Positions 39,096-48,000 of a stretch of 64,000 bases of DNA are shown piece after piece. The stretch lies in the NCBI RefSeq assembly GCF_036850765.1, contig NC_089494.1, positions 229,604,779 to 229,668,778 on the forward strand. The letters run 5' to 3'. A program made the translations under genes and the position numbers. This DNA comes from Saccopteryx bilineata (taxonomy: Eukaryota; Chordata; Mammalia; Chiroptera; Emballonuridae). The first letter of the stretch is position 1, and each line of letters begins with the position of its first letter. Under the pieces are notes generated by a model that saw only the letters and a program-made list of their open reading frames with translations, was not told where the DNA came from and did no database searches.

Positions 39096-42000
39096 AAAGC
39101 AGTTTTAACTTTATCTATCATATACAGGGTTGATGCCGTACCTATAAATTATGCAACTTGCTTTATTCACTAAATATATCTAATAATCTTGCTGTGAGAG
39201 CACCTATACATCTACTTTGTTCTTGTTAGCTGACACATTTTCCATTATCTATTGTATGTGAACGTGGGTGTGTGTTCACGATCTCACTACTATAAAGCAT
39301 TTAGGCTGTGAGAGTAAAGAATAATTATTCTCCTAAGGAAACATCCATCTGTTCAGATTTCATTAAGAGGTTTTGTTTTTAGGAAAAGATGCCTTTTTGG
39401 TATTTATTGTTGGAGGTGGCTGAAAACATGTTACTTTATCATTCTTTTTGGATTCCTCTCTTTGGTTTCCATTCTTCCTGATTCTATAAAAGCTGTCCCA
39501 CTGTCACCTCCTCAGGCCTGGCCAGCCTGCATTCCCATGCCGGTGCACTAGGCCTGGTGTCTCCAGGCGGCTGCCCCCTTGTACCCGCATCCTGGCTGCT
39601 GCCTCCGCACTGTCAACACTCATCACAAAGACGATGCTTCCTGACTGACTCGTCCATGTGCCACACTGGAAAGTAGCGCAGTGCTTCTGTTGACTGCACG
39701 CCAGAGCCCGGCACATAAGTCCCACGAGACAGTGTGCTGATGAATGCTGGTTGTCCACGCTTTTCCTTTTTTCCACATCTTATGCAATGCCACTGCCATA
39801 TTAATGTATACACTCACCCTGTCTGGTTAGAAGAGCAAATTTTTAACAGTATGGTTTGCAGTGATATAACTCTGCCAAAATTATTTTATCCTCAAAATAT
39901 TAAAATATAGCTTGTCAATTAACATTATTTAAAAGCTACCCATAATCCTGCTGTGTAAAACAACTTTTTCTTTCAGCTCATTACCTTTCTCATGTACTTA
40001 TTTAGGTCTGTGATCACATTATTCATTGAGATTATGGTGATATTTCTACTGAATTTATCAATTCCCCTGTAGAATGGAGCAATCTCATTCTAACAAATAG
40101 GCCAATGTATAACACAAAGTAGGTTAGAAGTGGTGTTTGAAGATGGTTTTTAAAAAATTGTATCTAAAGGCCCTGGCCGGTTGCTCAGCGGTAGAGCGTC
40201 GGCCTGGCGTGCGGGGGACTCGGGTTTGATTCCCGGCCAGGGCACATAGGAGAAGCGCCCATTTGCTTCTCCACCTCCACCCCCTCCTTCCTCTCTGTCT
40301 CTCTCTTCCTCTCCCGCAGCCAAGGCTCCATTGGAGCAAAGATGGCCCGGACGCTGGGGATGGCTCCTTGGCCTCTGCCCCAGGCGCTAGAGTGGCTCTG
40401 GTCGCCCCGGAGGGGCAGAGCATCACCCCCTGGTGGGCAGAGCATTGCCCCTGGTGGGTGTGCCGGGTGGATCCCGGTTGGGCGCATGCGGGAGTCTGTC
40501 TGACTGTCTCTCCCCGTTTCCAGCTTCAGAAAAAGAAAAAGAAAAAAAAAAAAACCTAAAAAAAAAATTGTATCTAAAATAAGCTATGGAATGCCCTGGT
40601 AACAAGATACTGGAGATATATCTGGAAGGTGATATACTGGCAATAATCTAGAAAAAAGTGGTCATCCCACTTGCCCTACCATTTTAAGCAGGGGCCCCAA
40701 ACTAATTATATTCAAGCTTTTCAGGATGAGCCAAAATCTTCATGGTAGTTTCCATAATTACACCACGCTGTGTCCTGGAGGCAAACGGGCCCCACTGCTT
40801 CCCTTGGTAGCTGGTAACGCCTTTCTTTGCTGACACTCACTTTGTCACTTAGCCCCTGCTCTTGGTCCCTAATCTCATTTTGGTAAACCAAAACAACCAT
40901 CCTGCTTTAAAACTTAATCCAAAATAGAGACTAAGGGCCTATAGTCAGGACTTGTAGAACTTTTATGACCGGCATATGTGAGCTTTAGGGTAACTGAAAT
41001 CAATGCTGGACTTGTGTATTTGGTTTAATTCTTTAATCTTAGATATATCCCCAGAAAGTACAAGTTATTAGAAAATGTATGTAAAACTGGTTATTTTCAT
41101 TCCAACAACAACAAAAAAATGGGATTCCAGTTTCACATAGAGGTCTACATAACAGTCCCTCACTTTACCCCACCATCTTTCTAAAGTCACAGAGAACTCA
41201 AGTACCAATGTATGAAAGGGAGTAAACCTCAGAGACAGGCAAGAGCCTCCGGCAGCGGGGGTTTTACTTATTAAGTTTCTGAGAGTCGGTTATTGAGCTG
41301 ACAGGAATTTAAAAAGTAATTAGTTGGCCCAGTGTATGGATGTCCTGGGTTCAATTCCCAGCCAGGGAACACAGAAGTGACCATCTGGTTCTCCACCTCT
41401 ACTCCTTCTTGCTTCTCCCTCTCTTTCTTCTCCCCTCCTGCAGCCATGGCTTGATTGTACCAAGTTGGCCCCGGGCACTGAAGATGGCTCCATGGCCACT
41501 GCCTCAGGTGCTAAAAAAACAAATCAGGTTGCAACAAAGCAAGAGCCCCAGATGGGCAGAGCATCGCCCCCTAATGGGCTTGCCTAGTGAATCCTGGTCA
41601 GGGCGCATGCGGGAGTCTGTCTCTGCCTCACCTTCTCTCACTGAATATTAAAAAAAAAAAAAAAGTTACACCACATGCTAGAATGTACAAAGGGGAGCTG
41701 GGGTGAACTGGCCAACAGAAGCTGGAGAGCGGGACTTAGGCTGCAGAAGCCACAGACAGCAGAGAGCAAGGATAAGAGTGAACTGAGAGCTCTGAAAAGA
41801 ACTAAAGGCCCAGCCATGTGAACCAACAGCACACCACGGCCCTAGTTGCCTCTTTAACCCCATGCAGACCAAAGTACTGAGAGTCGGCCCAAACCAGCTG
41901 GCTCTCTCCTGGGGAAAGTGAGCACACCATGGGTGGTAAAGCCCTCTTCATTCCAGGGGGCCTGAGGCCTCACTGACTGCTCCCACAGACCCACCCTACA

Positions 42001-45000
42001 ACACAACCAGAAGTCATCCCTGAATTATACTGATCTAGTTTTTATTCATGTGGTTAGGATATTAAAAGTGACAGAGGTACTATTTAGGGATTTTAATTAT
42101 TCCCAATTTCAAACCATTTTCCCTATTAAGGTATAGAAGGAGGAGGAAATGGGGTGAGGACAGGTGTAAAAATAGAGCTAGCCATACCCACAGAAACCTC
42201 TCTCCCAGAAATGGGCTACCAGGAACCACCAGCAGGGATCTCAAGGAACCTAAAGAATGTGGCTTAAGCTTTATCCCAAATGTAGTCTTTCTGAGCCAGA
42301 GGAAAGCAAACAAGTAGGAAAAGTGTGCCTGCTCTCTTTTATTTTATTTTATTTCAGGGACAGAGAGAGAGTCAGAGAGAGGGATAGATAGGGACAGACA
42401 GACAGGAACAGAGAGAGATGAGAAGCATCAATCATCAGTTTTTCATTGCAACACTTTAGTTGTTCATTGATTGCTTTCTCATATGTGCCTTGACTATGGA
42501 CCTTCAGCAGACTGAGTAACCTCTTGCTCGAGCCAGCGACCTTGGATCCAAGCTGGTGAGCTTTTTTCTCAAGCCAGATGAGCCTGCGCTCAAGCTGGCA
42601 ACCTCGGGGTCTCGAACCTGGGTCCTCCGCATCCCAATCCGACGCTCTATCCACTGCGCCACCGCCTGGTCAGGCGCCTGCTCTCTTTTAAGGAAAACAA
42701 AGCCCTGGCCAGTTGGCTCAGTGGTAGAGCATCAGCCTGGCGTGCAGCAGTCCCGGGTTCAATTCCCAGCCAGGACACACAGGAGGAGCGCCCATCTGCT
42801 TCTCCACCCCTCCCCCTCTCCTTCCTCTCTGTCTCTCTCTTCCCCTCCCGCAGCCAAGGCTCCATTGGAGCAAAGTTGGCCCGGGTGCTGAGGATGGCTC
42901 TGTGGCCTCTGCCTCAGGCGCTAGTATGGCTCTGGTCACAACAGAGCGATGCCCCAGATGGGCAGAGCATCGCCCCCTGGCGGTCATGCTGGGTGGATCC
43001 CGGTCGGGCGCATGCGGGAGTTTGTCTGACTGCCTCCCGTTTCCAACTTCAGAAAAATACAAAACAAAAAAAAGAAAAAAGAAAACAAAAGTGTAGCTTA
43101 TGCTATGGAAAATTTTATGCTTACTTATAAAAGAAGACACAAAAAAAATCCAAATAGCTGTGCTACAATGGTGGGATTAAGTGTTCCTTTTATGTTTAAA
43201 ATTTCCCTTTTATAATTTCATAACAATAAATGTGAGCCAAGAAGAAAGTAAAAGCTCTTCATAGTCACAGTGATACAAACATGAGAGAACTCCTAACTCG
43301 TTTAGCAGTCACGTACTGAACACCTGGAAAAGTGTCCAACCCTTTTACTCGGAAGACAAAATAAATGCTTTCAAGAGATTCCTGTTCTTATGACATAAAT
43401 GTGAAAACATACATTCTAATACCATGTAAGTGTTTGTACTAGTGTTTATACTCTGCAAACAAAATCCAGTTCAAACTAGTTCAAGAAATGATGGGGAGGC
43501 TCACAAAAACCCAATGAACTACAGCAGGGGTAGTCAACCTTTTTATACCTACCGCCCACTTTTGTATCTCTGTTAGTAGTAAAATTTTCTAACCACTCAC
43601 TGGTTCCACAGTAATGGTGATTTATAAAGTAGGGAAGTAACTTTACTTTATAAAATTTATAAAGCAGAGTTACAGCAAGTTAAAGCATATAATAAGAATT
43701 ACTTACCAAGTACTTTATGTCGGATTTTTGCTAAATTTGGCAGAATAAATCTTTATAAAACAACTTACTATAGTTAAATCTATCTTTTTATTTATACTTT
43801 GGTTGCTCTGCTACTGCCACTATGAAAGCTGGAACGCTCACTAGTGGGCGGTAGGGACTAGGGTGACCAGCACTGAACTACAGGAATCAGGGCTGCAACT
43901 CTTCAAGTCCACCCAGGAAGAGGAAGATTCTTCTCCCAGTTTCCTGATAATCCCACAAAATTTTATCTGACTGGCCTGGCCTGGACTGCCTGTCAGCCCC
44001 TGGAACAATCTCTATGGCCAAACGGGGCAAGGTGCTTATAGAAAAAGGGTAGGGTGGGGGGAAATGGCAAGATCAGGCCATGGGAGAAATCCTCACTTTG
44101 ACATCCAGGAGATGGTATTAGAACAGGATCCTCAAACTTTTTATACAGGGGACTAGTTCACTGTCCCTCAGACCGTTGGAGGGCCGGACTGTAAAAAAAA
44201 CTATGGCCTGACTAGGTGGTGGCGCAGTGGATAGAGCGTCGGACTGGGATGCGGAGGACCCAGGTTCGAGACCCTGAGGTCGCTAGCTTGAGCGCGGGCT
44301 CATCTGGTTTGAGCAAAGCTCACCAGCTTGGACCCAAGGTTGCTGGCTCAAGCAAGGGGTTACTTGGTCTGCTGAATGCCCATCCTGTCTGTCTGTCCCT
44401 ATCTATCCCTCTCTCTGACTCTCTCTCTGTCTCTGTAATAAAAAAAACCCAACAAACTATGAACAAATCCCTATGCACACTGTACATATCTTATTTTAAA
44501 GTAAAAAAACAAAACGGGAACAAATACAATATTTAAAATAAAGAACAAGTAAATTTAAATCAACAAACTGACCAGTATTTCAATAGGAACTATGCTCCTC
44601 TCACTGACCACCAATGAAAGAGGTGTCCCTTCCGGAAGTGCGGGCGGGTGCCGGATAAATGGCCTCAGGAGGCCGCAATGTGGCCCACGGGCCGTAGTTT
44701 GGGGACCCCTGTATTAGAACTACATAGTTATGAACAATGTCCTGGAGAAGTACAAAGGCTATTCAGCTAATCAGAGGGCTTTAAAGTTGTACAGCATCTT
44801 GTCAGATGGAAAATTGGAGAAAGGCACTCCAGACAAAGGGATGGCAGGGAATTAGCTCTTTATTCCTGTAGGCAACAGGGATCTTTAAGTGAGGTGGGGC
44901 GGGGTGGAGGTAGACTGATGACAGGAACATTGTTTTAAAGGATGCTGGGATAGTCAAATTGATAGACAATCCATTAGGGAAAAGGAAAGGTAAAAGACAT

Positions 45001-48000
45001 CCAGCTCAAACCTGTCTGAAAAATTTCCTTTTCCCTTTTATAGCACACACAGCCACGATAACAACCAAAGCCTAGTTTTCAGTATTACATTATCCAACCA
45101 ATTATAGTAAGTTGAAAAAATGGGACTGAATTTAACACATTTAAATGACAAAACACACCTTTTCTGTCAAATGATCTTTCAAAATAAAGACACTTAATAT
45201 AAGGAACTCTGTTGCACGACATGAAAGTTCAAAGCAGCAAAGCTTATTTTAACATCAATGTGTAAACCAAATAATTACCCATTACCAGCATGTGAAATAG
45301 GTTTCCTAGCAATCCAAAGTATTTCTCCCAAGTGCATTTCATCTTTTCAGTTCACTTCTAGTGTTCTGAATTCATTGGCTTAGCTGCTGGCTATAAATAG
45401 GACATTCAGTGATTGTTTCAACGATGTTCTCTCCCTCAAACGGGGACACATATATACACACCAAATTCGCAAAGTATAGATTTTTTAATTTCCTAATCTC
45501 CTCTAAGGTAGTCCCCATTTTCATGAGGATCAGTCTTAGATGACATAAATGATTACCTACCTGCATATTCATAGAACCACTCTAAGCACCTCTTACTTGA
45601 AAAAGCTTCTTCTTCAGTCTTTATTCTAGTTGAATCATATTTTCTATACATGCTAGAAATTGAGAAAGCAGTTTTAAGTTATTTAAAGTAAAGATTCTGA
45701 GTTCTTTTTAAGTGGCAGATAGATTTTATTCATTTACCAAAACCATACATCTAGTGAATTGGCATTTCAAATATATTTTAAGTATTTTCCCTCCTGCATT
45801 TGAAGCTTCAGCTTTTATAACTAGTTTCAAACAAGTCACACCCAATATAGAATTAAGTGGTAAGCACTAAATACAGGTTTTTCTCTGATTAATGAATAAT
45901 CAGTAAAAACTGAACAGAACAGGTATTAGATAGACCCCCTTCCCCCTCACTTGCCAGAACTAACTACAGAATGATACTGAGATACAGCAAGAAATGTCTA
46001 CAGTGTTTTCTTCAATTGATGACCCTGGAACTCACTCATGGCTCACATTAAGTGCTCCTGACTTCTGTGTCTTATGAGTGTCAGGTTAGGCGCAGAGCAC
46101 AGTCTAAGGAAGAACCTGTCAGTATTACACACCTGAAGGAAACACTAATAAAAAGAAACATTAAACTATTCAAGCTTCCATGAAAAATAAAATCAGGTAT
46201 TCATTTGGATCACATAAAGTCTCGTGGATGTTTCTTGATTAGGTTAACTTTAAAACCCTCAGGAGAGAGAAGTACAGAGATATCCTAGCTTCTGCCATTG
46301 CCTACAACTCCTAGGACTGTGGAAACAGCCAGCACTAGCTGAAGAACAAAATCAGGAAGCACAGAGCCTCCTTCCAACAACACCGTGACCTTTGGCAGGA
46401 ATGTCTTCATAACAACCTGGGCTGAGGGCTGACGTTGTCTCTATGTGGGGACAGGAGAGCAGACAGTATTTTTACAAACAGTAATTTAGATTAAAAAAAC
46501 TATAAGTATACATTTTTCTTATCCTTTATTCATATATAAATTCCCTAGTTATATATAAACACTTATTATAATTTTAATTTACCATCATAGTATATAAAAA
46601 TCATATATAATTCTTTTTTAATGAGCATTTATTCATGACCTGCACATTCACCAGAATAATATCTGTATATACATATGATTAGAAATTCTGAGTTTCAATA
46701 CTAAAAAAAAAAAAAAAAAGCCATGGTTATAGGGTGGTAAGATATTGAAAATGTAAACCACCAGTTTTGTATTTCTTAAATAAAAGGTGGTCATAATACC
46801 TAGAAACAAAGGCAGATACTTTCCTAGGGTTCAAACAGATATGCTCCTATCCAGGGCCTGAATATTCCTATCTCAGCTCAGCTCAAAGTCTTTAACTGGT
46901 CAATAACCTAGAGACCTATATACAACACTGTCATGCTTGAATCGCTTAAATACATGAAAAAGAATAATGGAATACCATTCAGCCAGTAAAAGAAAAAAAA
47001 AACTGATATAGGCTATATAACATGATAAACACAAAAAAACATTTATCTAAGTGAGATAAAATGACCAGAAAAAGCAAATCTGTAAGAGCTAGAAAGTAGA
47101 TTCATGGTTGCCTAGGACTGGGGATGAGAACAGGGAACGAATGTGAATGGGCATCTAGGACCTAACTGAGGTGACAGAAGTCTTCTAAAACTGGTCTGTA
47201 GTGATAGTTATACAAACTCTAACGACTTCGTAAAGACCACTGAATTTGTACACTCAAAATGGATGAACACTATAATATGTAAAAAGTTATTTAAAAATAT
47301 ATAGAAAGACTAAAAATGAAACTCAGATAATGCTATAGCTCCCTCTCCCTTGGGTGACCACGGAAATGCTTTAGCATACTTAATTATATTAGACAGTGGT
47401 GGAAAAAATAATAAACACTACATACAGTCACAACATGCTATGTGATTATTAAAATGGAGTAATTCCCCGATATCAAATCTACACTGCCAAGGAAGTAGAA
47501 AGTAACCTGGCCTCTTAATGCCAAAAAGCACTGGTCTAAACATTGCTGGTGATTATTTTCTAAATCACTGCTATCTTCTTTTAAGTAATATTGTATTTCC
47601 TACTTATTTGGGATACAAACAGTGACATTATTTGCGCATTTTCAGTCTACCTCCCTATCTCTCCAGCTGAGTTGTAGCATATTAAGTATCACAGCAAGAA
47701 ACAGAAATCTCATCTAATCTCCTTGATTTATAGATGTACAAATTCAGGCCCCTTCGTGAAGAGACCCACAGAGCTAACATAAAAGGAGATAGAATTTGTT
47801 CATTGTTTAAAAAAAAAGAGAAGGAAAAAATGACATTAAAAATCATGAGGAAATAATCAAGATGCCTAAAATAAACAAATCTACAAACCTTTGGAGCTAC
47901 CAAAATTCACAGTTCACTAGTCTTAAAGAGAAGTGGTTTAAACAAATTTTCTAACAAATCTGTTTCTAACAAATGCTCACTCTTCTGCAAAGAAACCTCG

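Larger units (their letters stand above)
36221..45560 (-). other. DCUN1D4 intron, 9.3 kb, SINE-rich
   Basis: Holds seven bat SINEs in the introns' densest cluster plus an eighth nested in a hAT element, two hAT elements, and an old LINE fragment at about 36730-37060. 38000-38710 and 39110-39350 contain diverged text that may be old L1. 36240-36720, 39350-40150, 40600-41310, 41670-42320 and 44720-45560 show nothing assignable. Confidence 0.75.

Noticed and set aside
42327..43089. Adjacent type B and type A SINEs as a single composite or inverted-repeat element
   Set aside because: Each has its own distinct target duplication and they belong to different families, so they are independent insertions.
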